Source of the DNA: an uncultured Lachnospiraceae bacterium
GTDB lineage: Bacteria > Bacillota > Clostridia > Lachnospirales > Lachnospiraceae
DNA length: 37,920 bases
Assembly: GCA_948441955.1 (NCBI GenBank)
Contig: CAOJQZ010000016.1
Span: 1 to 37,920 of the forward strand
Reading direction: 5' to 3'
A program made the position numbers and the translations under genes. Positions 15,299 to 22,919 of the stretch are shown here, one piece after another. Each line of letters begins with the position of its first letter. Position 1 is the stretch's first letter. The notes beneath the pieces are model-generated. The model saw only the letters and a list, made by a program, of their open reading frames with translations. It was not told the DNA's origin and did no database searches.

Positions 15299-16381
15299 AT
15301 GTTGAGAATCGGTATACTGACCAGCGGCGGCGACTGTCAGGCTCTAAATGCAGCTATGCGGGGAGTTGTTAAAGGGATTTATTCCAAATGCAAGGAAAAC
15401 GAGGTGGAAATCTATGGATTCCAGGAGGGATATAAGGGGCTAATTTATTCTAATTTCAAAATGCTGACATCCAGAGATTTTTCGGGAATTCTGACAGTGG
15501 GCGGTACGATTTTGGGGACATCCAGACAGCCGTTTAAGATGATGCGGGTACCGGACGAGAATGGGCTGGATAAGGTTGAGGCTATGAAGCATACGTATCA
15601 TAAGCTGAATTTAAACTGTCTGGTAATACTAGGAGGAAACGGGACGCATAAGACAGCCAATATGCTTCGGGAGGAGGGGCTGAATATTATTACGCTCCCG
15701 AAAACGATTGATAATGATCTCTGGGGAACAGATATGACATTTGGTTTTCAGAGTGCGGTTGATATTGCTACAGATACGATTGATAAGATTCATACAACGG
15801 CAACCTCACATAACCGTGTATTTATTATTGAAATTATGGGACATAAGGTAGGATGGGTGGCTCTTCATGCAGCGATTGCAGGAGGTGCGGACATTGTACT
15901 GCTTCCTGAAATACCATATGATATTGATGTTATTGTAGATGCGATTAATAAACGTAAAAAAGCGGGAAAGAGGTTTACAATCATTGCTGTTGCAGAAGGA
16001 GCTATTTCCAAGAAGGATGCAAAGCTTTCAAAGAAAGAGCTGAAAGAAAAACAGGCAAAGAAGAAATACCCTTCTGTAGCTTATGAAATGGCGGAAAAGG
16101 TTCAAAAGAGAACGGATCAGGAAGTGCGTATTGCGGTTCCGGGACATACACAGCGGGGAGGTTCTCCGTGCCCATATGACAGAGTTCTATCTACAAGGCT
16201 TGGTTCAGCGGCAGCAGAGGCAATTCTAGACGGAGATTTCGGCTATATGGTAGGAATTAAAAATGATAAAGTTATCCGTGTTCCTCTTTCCGAGGTTGCA
16301 GGAAAGCTGAAATACGTGGATCCTGAGTCGGATATTATTAAAGAAGCAAAGCTTTCGGGAATCAGTTTTGGAGACGAATAA
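15299..16381 (+). CDS. pfkA: 6-phosphofructokinase, mixed Gly/Lys signature
   Basis: Phosphorylates fructose-6-phosphate to the 1,6-bisphosphate, the committed glycolytic step. The PFK fold is clear from LTSGGDCQALNAAMRG, PKTIDNDLWGT (catalytic Asp138 and Asp140 by alignment), IEIMGHKVGW and PGHTQRGGSP. The phosphoryl-donor site reads GGNGTH (Asn114-Gly115) where classical ATP enzymes have GGDGS. Lys135 precedes TIDND, where E. coli PfkA has Gly. Gly at the first site with Lys at the second is the mixed type known from actinobacterial ATP-dependent enzymes, so the donor (ATP or pyrophosphate) cannot be assigned with certainty. AGGAGG at 15285-15290 is 8 nt from the ATG. It heads the pfkA-dnaX-ybaB-recR series. 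Confidence 0.9.
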   Translation: MLRIGILTSGGDCQALNAAMRGVVKGIYSKCKENEVEIYGFQEGYKGLIYSNFKMLTSRDFSGILTVGGTILGTSRQPFKMMRVPDENGLDKVEAMKHTYHKLNLNCLVILGGNGTHKTANMLREEGLNIITLPKTIDNDLWGTDMTFGFQSAVDIATDTIDKIHTTATSHNRVFIIEIMGHKVGWVALHAAIAGGADIVLLPEIPYDIDVIVDAINKRKKAGKRFTIIAVAEGAISKKDAKLSKKELKEKQAKKKYPSVAYEMAEKVQKRTDQEVRIAVPGHTQRGGSPCPYDRVLSTRLGSAAAEAILDGDFGYMVGIKNDKVIRVPLSEVAGKLKYVDPESDIIKEAKLSGISFGDE

Positions 16382-16405
16382 GAATAAAGGCAGAGGTGTG
16401 AGTAA

Positions 16406-17974
16406 ATGTCATACATGGCATTATACCGGAAATTTCGTCCGGATGGATTTGAAGATGTAAAGGGACAGGATGCCATTGTGGCAACACTTAAGAACCAGAT
16501 TAAGTCAGACCGTATCGGACATGCGTATCTGTTCTGCGGGACCAGGGGAACAGGTAAAACTACTGTAGCGAAAATATTTGCTAAAGCGGTGAATTGTGAG
16601 CACTCAGAGGATGGAAATCCCTGCGGTGAATGTGAAATATGCCGTTCCATAACCGCTGGGAATTCTATGAATGTGATTGAAATAGACGCGGCGTCTAATA
16701 ATGGAGTGGACAATATCCGCGAGATTCGGGAAGAGGTTTCCTACAGACCGACAGCGGGCAGATACAAAGTCTATATTATAGACGAGGTGCATATGCTTTC
16801 TATTGGGGCGTTTAATGCGCTCCTTAAAACACTGGAGGAACCGCCGGAGTATGTTATATTCATTTTGGCGACAACAGAGGCGCACAAGATTCCAGTTACA
16901 ATTTTAAGCCGATGTCAGAGATATGATTTTAAACGTATATCTATTGAAACGATTTCTGTAAGGCTTATGGAGCTGATTGAAAAGGAAAAATGGGATGTGG
17001 AGGAAAAGGCAGTCCGCTATATTGCTAGGATGGCAGACGGCTCGATGCGTGATGCGTTAAGTCTGCTTGATCAGTGCGCCTCATTTTATATCGGAGAGCT
17101 TCTTACCTATGATCATGTACTGGAGGTACTGGGAGCAGTTGATACAGAAGTTTTTAGCAGACTTTTAAGAGAACTTCTGAAGTTTGATGTAAGCGCAGTG
17201 ATTGAAACGGTGGATGAATTGGTGATGCAGGGAAGGGAGCTTTCGCAGCTTTCGGCAGATTTCACATGGTATTTGAGAAACCTTCTTTTGGTTAGATGCT
17301 CAGATGATATGGAGGAGGTGCTGGATGTTTCCACGGAAAATCTGGAGAGGCTTAAGGAAGAGGCAGTTTTGATTGAAAATGACACTCTTATGCGCTATAT
17401 ACGTATTTTTTCTGACCTGACAAACCAGCTCAAGTATGCATCACAGAAGAGAGTTCTTTTAGAAATTGCACTGATTAAGCTGTGTAAGCCTCAGATGGAG
17501 GCAGGGGCGGATACGCTTCTTGAGCGTATCCGGGCAATTGAAAAGAAGCTTGAGGAAAATGTGCTTTATTCTGCACCCTCGAAAGAAAGAGCAGGACATT
17601 TGGATAAGCATTCAACAGGTCAGGAGCAGAAGACTGAGCTGCCTAAGGCGCTAAATGAAGATGTGAAAAGAGTAGTGAAGGAGTTTCGGACAATTGTAAA
17701 GGATACATCTCCGATGCTGCGGACATATCTTAAAAAAGCACGGTTAAGCGCAGGAGAAGGAAATCGTCTGATGATAGTGCTGCCCGATGAAGTGAGCGCA
17801 GGAGCAGTAGGAAGTGAGGAACATAAAGAGGAGATCAGGGGGCTCATTGCCGGGAAGACAGGAAAACAGATGGAATTGGATGTGTGCTGTGTGGAGGAAG
17901 GACACAGGTTTGAGGATAGTTTTATTGACATAGAAAAAGTAATTCATATGGAAATAACGGTGGAGGACGATTGA
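16406..17974 (+). CDS. dnaX: DNA polymerase III subunit gamma/tau
   Basis: Clamp-loader ATPase of the replicative polymerase. It has Walker A GTRGTGKT at about residues 46-53, a zinc module with four Cys (CEHSEDGNPCGECEIC), Walker B/DEAH-like IIDEVHML, sensor 1 LATTEAHKIP and the arginine-finger SRC motif. The C-terminal part (about residues 370-522) is a low-similarity domain with the KEFRTIVKDTSPMLRTYLKKARL pattern, shorter than the E. coli tau tail. It begins 24 nt after pfkA and is followed by ybaB and recR, the usual bacterial cluster. ATG 16406 is chosen; ATG 16415 is possible. Confidence 0.94.
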   Translation: MSYMALYRKFRPDGFEDVKGQDAIVATLKNQIKSDRIGHAYLFCGTRGTGKTTVAKIFAKAVNCEHSEDGNPCGECEICRSITAGNSMNVIEIDAASNNGVDNIREIREEVSYRPTAGRYKVYIIDEVHMLSIGAFNALLKTLEEPPEYVIFILATTEAHKIPVTILSRCQRYDFKRISIETISVRLMELIEKEKWDVEEKAVRYIARMADGSMRDALSLLDQCASFYIGELLTYDHVLEVLGAVDTEVFSRLLRELLKFDVSAVIETVDELVMQGRELSQLSADFTWYLRNLLLVRCSDDMEEVLDVSTENLERLKEEAVLIENDTLMRYIRIFSDLTNQLKYASQKRVLLEIALIKLCKPQMEAGADTLLERIRAIEKKLEENVLYSAPSKERAGHLDKHSTGQEQKTELPKALNEDVKRVVKEFRTIVKDTSPMLRTYLKKARLSAGEGNRLMIVLPDEVSAGAVGSEEHKEEIRGLIAGKTGKQMELDVCCVEEGHRFEDSFIDIEKVIHMEITVEDD

Positions 17975-18016
17975 TCATATTTATTAATGTCAGCCGAAAA
18001 ACAGGAGGAGAATAAA

Positions 18017-18370
18017 ATGGCAAAACGCGGAGGATTTCCGGGTGGTGGAATGCCGGGAAACATGGCAAATCTTATGAAGCAGGCGCAGAAGATGCAGCGC
18101 CAGATGGAGGAACAGGCAAAAGAGCTGGAAACAAAGGAGTTTGCTGCCACAGCAGGCGGCGGCGCGGTAGAGGTAACTGTATCCGGAGCAAAGAAAATAC
18201 TTAAGGTAAAGCTTGATGAAGAAGTTGTAGATCCAGAAGACGTTGAAATGCTTGAAGATTTGCTTGTGGCGGCTGTCAACGAAGCGCTTGAAAAAGTAGA
18301 CGCAGAATCGGCGTCTGCCATGTCTAAATTTACAGGCGGAATGGGTGGCGGCATGCCAGGACTGTTTTAG
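18017..18370 (+). CDS. ybaB: YbaB/EbfC family nucleoid-associated protein
   Basis: A 117-residue DNA-binding protein that forms dimers shaped like tweezers. Glycine/methionine-rich ends (RGGFPGGGMPGNM and FTGGMGGGMPGLF) flank a helix (MKQAQKMQRQMEEQAKELETKEF) and a beta sheet with GGGAVEVTVSG. AGGAGG at 18003-18008 is 8 nt from ATG 18017. An in-frame ATG at 17987 exists, but it lacks a site and would put the AGGAGG inside the gene. It sits between dnaX and recR, the conserved arrangement. Confidence 0.93.
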   Translation: MAKRGGFPGGGMPGNMANLMKQAQKMQRQMEEQAKELETKEFAATAGGGAVEVTVSGAKKILKVKLDEEVVDPEDVEMLEDLLVAAVNEALEKVDAESASAMSKFTGGMGGGMPGLF

Positions 18371-18386
18371 ATAAGGAGTTATCTTC

Positions 18387-18983
18387 ATGGATTACTATAG
18401 TAACCAGATTCGGAAATTAATTGAAGAATTGTCCCATCTTCCGGGAATAGGAACAAAGTCAGCGGCAAGGCTGGCTTTTCACTTGATACATATGCCGATA
18501 CCAGATGTAAAGCGGCTTGCCGAAACAATGGTAGAAGCAAGAGAAAATGTACGGTATTGCCGGGAATGCTGTACGCTTACGGATCAGGAGCTTTGCCCGA
18601 TATGCGCCAATGAGGGCAGAGATCATAAAACCATTATGGTGGTAGAAAACACACGGGATTTAGCGGCGTATGAAAAAACAGGAAAATATGAAGGGGTATA
18701 CCATGTTCTTCACGGCGCTATCTCTCCAATGCTTGGAATAGGTCCGGGAGACATTAAGCTGAAAGAGCTGATCAGCCGGCTTGAAGGAGAGGTAGATGAA
18801 GTTATTGTGGCAACTAATTCAAGCCTTGAGGGAGAAACAACTGCAATGTATATCAGTAAATTGATAAAGCCCACGGGCATCAAAGTCAGCAGGATTGCCA
18901 GCGGAGTGCCGGTAGGAGGCGACTTGGAATATATAGATGAAGTGACGCTCCTCAGAGCGCTGGATGGGCGTACGGAACTATAA
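18387..18983 (+). CDS. recR: Recombination mediator RecR
   Basis: RecR acts with RecF and RecO to load RecA at single-strand gaps. Its 198 residues show the expected layout: helix-hairpin-helix LPGIGTKSAARLAFHL near 18-33, a four-Cys zinc finger (CRECCTLTDQELCPIC) near 58-73, the Toprim domain with MVVENTRDLAAYE and NSSLEGETTAMY, and the C-terminal Walker-like VPVGGDLEYIDEVTLLRAL. It starts 16 nt after ybaB, with AAGGAG at 18373-18378. Repeat copy 6 begins 3 nt after its stop codon. Confidence 0.96.
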   Translation: MDYYSNQIRKLIEELSHLPGIGTKSAARLAFHLIHMPIPDVKRLAETMVEARENVRYCRECCTLTDQELCPICANEGRDHKTIMVVENTRDLAAYEKTGKYEGVYHVLHGAISPMLGIGPGDIKLKELISRLEGEVDEVIVATNSSLEGETTAMYISKLIKPTGIKVSRIASGVPVGGDLEYIDEVTLLRALDGRTEL

Positions 18984-18986
18984 TCC

Positions 18987-19040
18987 GGGACAGGGTATTT
19001 TCAATCTGGGACGTAGTAAATTTAAATTTACTACGTCCCC
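18987..19040 (+). repeat. REP-like hairpin element, copy 6 (compensated palindrome)
   Basis: The tail reads GGGACAGGGTATTTTCAATCT. The core 19008-19039 is again a perfect 32-nt palindrome, but with loop AATTTAAATT, different from copy 3. It separates recR from the LacI-type gene by only 22 nt on the regulator side. Confidence 0.95.
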
Positions 19041-19062
19041 AATTGGAATTGGAGGTAGAAAT

Positions 19063-20163
19063 ATGAACCGAAAGAAGGTTACATCTACGGATATTGCAAG
19101 AGCCGCGGGGGTTTCCCAGTCTACGGTGTCGATGGTGCTGAATAAGAAGTATAATGTTTCATTTTCCAGAGAAACAGTTGAGAAGGTTGAGAAGACAGCA
19201 AGAGAGCTGGGGTATGTGCCTCAGAAAAGGAAGGCCTCTAAGAGCGGTAAAAAGGAGAAGCTGTTGGTCGTGTTTTGCCCCAATCTTACGAATCCTTATT
19301 ATGTAATGCTGCTGCAGGGAATCGAATCCCGTGCAAAAGAGCAGGGATACGCACTGTTTGTATGTGATACACAAAGGGACCTTCGTATGGAGGAACGTTA
19401 TCTGAAAATGATGTGGCAGATACGGCCGTTTGGAATTATCTATATGTGTAATCCAAGTCATTGTTTTCTGGGACTTGTGGAGGAACTGTCACGGGATATT
19501 CCGGTGGCAGTTATTAATAATCAGAATGAAAAGCTTAATGTGGATGCTGTAGAGCTTGATAATTCCAAGCTTGGCCGTCTAATGGCAAAGCATCTTCTTG
19601 AGTTTGGACACCATAGGGTAGCGTATATTGCTCCGCCCCTTACAACACGGCAAAAACAGCGTTCCAAGCGTGTGGAAGGATTTCTTAAGGAATACGAAAA
19701 AGCGGGACTCAGGGAAAATGTCATTATTAAAGCGGCGAAAGAAGAAATTGACAGGGATATCGCACATATAGATTCGGAGTATATGATTGGATACAGCCTT
19801 ACGAAGGAGCTTTTAAGCGAGACAAGAGATATTACGGCGGTGGTTGGACTAAATGATATGATTGCATTTGGTATTATGGACGCTCTGCATGAGGCGAAGC
19901 TTAAGGTGCCGGGAGATGTGTCAGTGATGGGATGTGATAATACGTTATTCTCCCGGCTCCACAAGGTAGGACTTACAACCATTGAGCATTTTGTTATTTT
20001 TAAGGGCAGGGATGCCTGCGATATTATTATGAAAAAAATAGCGACTCACACGGTAAAATATTCTGAAATAGAACCAATCAGCACATATCATGTGGAATAT
20101 GAGCCAAGACTGATTATGCGTGGGACAACCTCGTATGCAAGGCATAAAAAAAATAAAAATTAA
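19063..20163 (+). CDS. LacI family transcriptional regulator
   Basis: A 366-residue regulator. The N-terminal helix-turn-helix and hinge are typical (TSTDIARAAGVSQSTVSMVLN). They are followed by the periplasmic-binding-like sensor domain (LVVFCPNLTNPYYVMLLQGIE, VGLNDMIAFGIMDAL and VMGCDNT). GGAGG at 19051-19055 is 7 nt from ATG 19063; the frame stays open upstream through repeat copy 6 into recR, but that extension is not credible as protein. It faces the transaldolase/transketolase genes, so control of those genes by a pentose or phosphosugar signal is a reasonable inference, with no effector visible from sequence. No separate promoter fits between copy 6 and the start. Confidence 0.88.
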   Translation: MNRKKVTSTDIARAAGVSQSTVSMVLNKKYNVSFSRETVEKVEKTARELGYVPQKRKASKSGKKEKLLVVFCPNLTNPYYVMLLQGIESRAKEQGYALFVCDTQRDLRMEERYLKMMWQIRPFGIIYMCNPSHCFLGLVEELSRDIPVAVINNQNEKLNVDAVELDNSKLGRLMAKHLLEFGHHRVAYIAPPLTTRQKQRSKRVEGFLKEYEKAGLRENVIIKAAKEEIDRDIAHIDSEYMIGYSLTKELLSETRDITAVVGLNDMIAFGIMDALHEAKLKVPGDVSVMGCDNTLFSRLHKVGLTTIEHFVIFKGRDACDIIMKKIATHTVKYSEIEPISTYHVEYEPRLIMRGTTSYARHKKNKN

Positions 20164-20343
20164 TGTAATTGGAACGATTATTAATAATAATTATTTCGAT
20201 TTTCCTATCTGGAATGAGTTTGGTTTATAATTATTTGATAGAATCCTTGTGTATATTTATAAAAATTCAGCAGAAGGTAAATGGTTCTAATTAATAATTT
20301 ATAAATATTAACAATTATAATTACTGATGAAAATATCTGTCTA

Positions 20344-20373
20344 TTGACCATCGGTCTGATTATAAGATATAAT
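20344..20373 (+). promoter_or_regulatory. Transaldolase promoter with operator-like inverted repeat
   Basis: TTGACC at 20344-20349, an 18-nt spacer and TATAAT at 20368-20373. GACC-ATC-GGTC at 20346-20356 is an inverted repeat overlapping the -35, well placed for the adjacent LacI-type repressor, though it lacks the classic central CG of LacI sites. The rest of the gap 20164-20343 is very A+T-rich with no gene. Confidence 0.55.
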
Positions 20374-20431
20374 TTTTTTATACAAATATTATGTATGATA
20401 CGAAGAAATAATTAAGGAGGAAGAAAAGGCA

Positions 20432-21088
20432 ATGAAATTTTTTATTGACACAGCTAAGGTAGAAGACATTAAGAAAGCGAATGATATGGGAGTTATCTGT
20501 GGTGTGACAACGAATCCTTCTTTGATTGCAAAAGAAGGGCGAGTATTTGAAGAGGTAATTGCGGAGATTGCGTCTATTGTGGACGGACCAATCAGCGGAG
20601 AGGTAAAGGCAACAACAGTTGATGCAGAAGGAATGATTGAGGAGGGACGCGCAATTGCAAAGATTCATCCGAACATGGTTGTAAAGCTTCCGATGACGGC
20701 CGAGGGCCTGAAGGCCTGCAGACAGCTTACCAAAGACGGGATTAAGACAAATGTTACGCTGGTTTTCACGTCTAATCAGGCGCTTCTTGCTGCAAGAGCG
20801 GGGGCAACCTATGTATCGCCGTTTCTTGGCCGTCTGGATGATATTTCTGTAAGGGGTGTGGATTTGATTGCAGAGATCGCAGAGATTTTCCGTGTTGCAG
20901 GAGATATTGATACTCAGATTATTGCTGCCAGCGTAAGAAATACGATGCATGTGACAGATTGTGCGCTCGCAGGGGCAGATATTGCAACTGTACCGTATAA
21001 GGTTATTGAGCAGATGACACATCATCCCCTTACAGATGCGGGAATCGAAAAATTCCAGGCAGATTACAAGGCTGTTTTCGGAGAATAG
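20432..21088 (+). CDS. Transaldolase, small fructose-6-phosphate aldolase-like type
   Basis: A 218-residue class I aldolase of the TalC/FSA subfamily that transfers dihydroxyacetone units between sugar phosphates. Visible motifs: MKFFIDTAKVEDI, CGVTTNPSLIAKEG, the Schiff-base Lys in VVKLPMT near residue 85, NVTLVFTSNQALLAARAGA and SPFLGRLDD. In this subfamily most members with a pentose-phosphate context are transaldolases rather than FSA; the neighbouring split transketolase supports transaldolase. AAGGAGG precedes the ATG at 20432. It is the first gene of a tight three-gene operon that replaces the missing oxidative-branch genes in this neighbourhood. Confidence 0.9.
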   Translation: MKFFIDTAKVEDIKKANDMGVICGVTTNPSLIAKEGRVFEEVIAEIASIVDGPISGEVKATTVDAEGMIEEGRAIAKIHPNMVVKLPMTAEGLKACRQLTKDGIKTNVTLVFTSNQALLAARAGATYVSPFLGRLDDISVRGVDLIAEIAEIFRVAGDIDTQIIAASVRNTMHVTDCALAGADIATVPYKVIEQMTHHPLTDAGIEKFQADYKAVFGE

Positions 21089-21099
21089 GAGGCGTTTTT

Positions 21100-21936
21100 A
21101 TGAATAAATCAGAGCTAATGAAGACTGCAAATGAGGTGCGCAAGGGAATCATAGAAGCAGTTCATAGTGCAAAGTCCGGTCATCCGGGCGGTTCCCTGTC
21201 TGCAGCAGACATTTACACCTATCTTTTTTTTGAGGAGATGAACATAGACCCCCGGGATCCAAAAAAGGCGGACAGAGACCGTTTTGTATTGTCCAAGGGA
21301 CATACGGCCCCTGGTTATTATTCCGCTCTGGCACACAGAGGATTTTTCCCGGTAGAGGATTTGAAAACACTTAGAAAGACAGGCTCCTATCTGCAGGGAC
21401 ATCCGGATATGAAGCATATACCGGGTGTTGATATGTCCAGCGGTTCTCTTGGACAAGGGATATCTGCAGCAGTAGGTATGGCTATTTCGGCTAAGATTTC
21501 CGGTGATTCTTACAGGGTATATACGTTGCTGGGAGACGGCGAAATACAGGAAGGACAGGTATGGGAGGCATCTATGCTTGCGGCCCACAGACATTTGGAC
21601 AATCTGGTTGTGATTGTAGATAATAATAATCTTCAGATTGACGGGGCTATTACAGATGTAAATTCCCCATATCCGATTGATAAGAAATTTGAAGCATTTA
21701 ATTTCCATGTAATTAATATTGACGGAAATAATATGGATGAAATCGAGGCCGCCTTTAAAGAGGCAAGAGAGACAAAAGGGCAGCCGACGGCAATTATTGC
21801 TAAAACGGTGAAGGGAAAGGGAGTTTCCTTTATGGAGAATCAGGCGTCGTGGCATGGTACGGCTCCAAATGATGAGCAGTATGGGATTGCAATGTCAGAT
21901 TTAGAGAAAGTGGGTGAGTCATTATGTCAGAAGTAA
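21100..21936 (+). CDS. Transketolase, N-terminal (thiamine diphosphate) subunit
   Basis: First half of a split transketolase, 278 residues. It binds ThDP and Mg: the conserved HSAKSGHPGGSLS, SKGHTAPGYYSAL, GSLGQGISAAVGMA and LLGDGEIQEGQVWEA (the GDG-type ThDP motif, with NNN downstream in VIVDNNNLQIDG) are all present. Such N-terminal subunits are joined in other species to the C-terminal part in one 650-residue chain. AGGAGG-like GGAGGCG at 21087-21093 precedes the ATG. It starts 11 nt after the transaldolase and overlaps the second subunit by 13 nt, ensuring stoichiometric synthesis. Confidence 0.93.
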   Translation: MNKSELMKTANEVRKGIIEAVHSAKSGHPGGSLSAADIYTYLFFEEMNIDPRDPKKADRDRFVLSKGHTAPGYYSALAHRGFFPVEDLKTLRKTGSYLQGHPDMKHIPGVDMSSGSLGQGISAAVGMAISAKISGDSYRVYTLLGDGEIQEGQVWEASMLAAHRHLDNLVVIVDNNNLQIDGAITDVNSPYPIDKKFEAFNFHVINIDGNNMDEIEAAFKEARETKGQPTAIIAKTVKGKGVSFMENQASWHGTAPNDEQYGIAMSDLEKVGESLCQK

Positions 21937-22862
21937 AGAAGATTGCAACAAGAGAAAGCTATGGCAATGCCCTGGCAGAATTGGGAAGAGAGCATGAGGA
22001 TATCGTTGTGCTGGATGCGGATCTTGCAGCGGCAACAAAGACAGGAGTATTTAAAAAGGCATTTCCCGAAAGGCATATTGACTGTGGCATAGCGGAATGT
22101 AACATGATTGGCGTTGCCGCAGGACTTGCCACAACAGGAAAGGTTCCCTTTGCAAGTTCTTTTGCAATGTTCGCTGCAGGGCGTGCTTTTGAACAGGTTC
22201 GGAATTCCGTAGGATATCCCAGATTAAACGTTAAGATCGGTGCCACTCATGCAGGCATTTCCGTAGGTGAAGACGGTGCCACTCATCAGTGTAATGAGGA
22301 TATTGCTCTCATGAGAACAATCCCGGGTATGGTGATTATTAATCCGGCAGATGACATTGAAGCAAAGGCGGCAGTGAAGGCAGCTTATGAGTATGTGGGG
22401 CCGGTATATATGCGCTTTGGACGGGCGGCAGTTCCAGTGATTAATGATTGTGAGGATTATAAGTTTGAGATCGGTAAGGCAGTTACGCTCCGCGAAGGTA
22501 CGGACGTAACCATTATCGCATCCGGGCTTACAGTATCGGAATCCCTTGGCGCGGCAGAGAAGCTGGCGGCAGACGGGATTAGCGCAGAGGTAATCAATAT
22601 GCACACAATCAAACCGTTAGACGAGGAGGCGATCATAAAGGCGGCGGTCAAAACAGGCAAGATCGTGACGGTTGAGGAGCATTCCGTAATAGGTGGTCTT
22701 GGAAGTGCAGTATGTGATGTAGCTGCCGGGAAAGCGGCTGCCAGAGTAATGAAGATTGGTATTCAGGATGTATATGGAGAATCAGGACCGGCAAAAGAGC
22801 TGATTAAAAAATATGGACTAGATGCAGAAGGCATTTATGAAAAAGTAAAGGCATTTGTATAA
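21924..22862 (+). CDS. Transketolase, C-terminal (pyrimidine-binding) subunit
   Basis: Second half of the split enzyme, 312 residues, containing the Pyr and C-terminal domains. ATRESYGNALAELG and CGIAECNMIGVAAGLA carry the catalytic Glu that activates ThDP. SSFAMFAAGRAFEQVRN, GVGDG-like SVGEDGATHQ and the C-terminal ITVEEHS-type VTVEEHSVIGGLG are family landmarks. With the upstream subunit it moves two-carbon units between ketoses and aldoses, connecting ribose-5-phosphate to glycolysis. The operon ends in a strong terminator directly behind it. Confidence 0.93.
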   Translation: MSEVKKIATRESYGNALAELGREHEDIVVLDADLAAATKTGVFKKAFPERHIDCGIAECNMIGVAAGLATTGKVPFASSFAMFAAGRAFEQVRNSVGYPRLNVKIGATHAGISVGEDGATHQCNEDIALMRTIPGMVIINPADDIEAKAAVKAAYEYVGPVYMRFGRAAVPVINDCEDYKFEIGKAVTLREGTDVTIIASGLTVSESLGAAEKLAADGISAEVINMHTIKPLDEEAIIKAAVKTGKIVTVEEHSVIGGLGSAVCDVAAGKAAARVMKIGIQDVYGESGPAKELIKKYGLDAEGIYEKVKAFV

Positions 22863-22878
22863 ACAGGTAGAAACAGAA

Positions 22879-22919
22879 CAGAGGGGAGATATCCTAAAAA
22901 TATCTCCCCTCTGTTTTTT
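22879..22919 (+). terminator. Strong intrinsic terminator of the transaldolase/transketolase operon
   Basis: A 14-bp perfect stem (22879-22892 with 22900-22913), a 7-nt loop and six T at 22914-22919. The T run overlaps the stop codon of the convergent chemoreceptor gene, so the hairpin may also slow transcription from that side. Confidence 0.93.

Noticed and set aside
17726..17741. Programmed frameshift site in dnaX giving a short gamma product
   Set aside because: Six A followed by G occur in the frame CTT AAA AAA GCA, not the seven-A slippery arrangement, and no clear stimulatory hairpin or early stop was identified.
18964..19062. Upstream extension of the LacI-type protein through repeat copy 6
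   Set aside because: The frame is open only because the repeat lacks stops in that frame; a well-spaced GGAGG and the family's normal N-terminus place the start at 19063. The same pseudo-peptide from the repeat appears near 37600.
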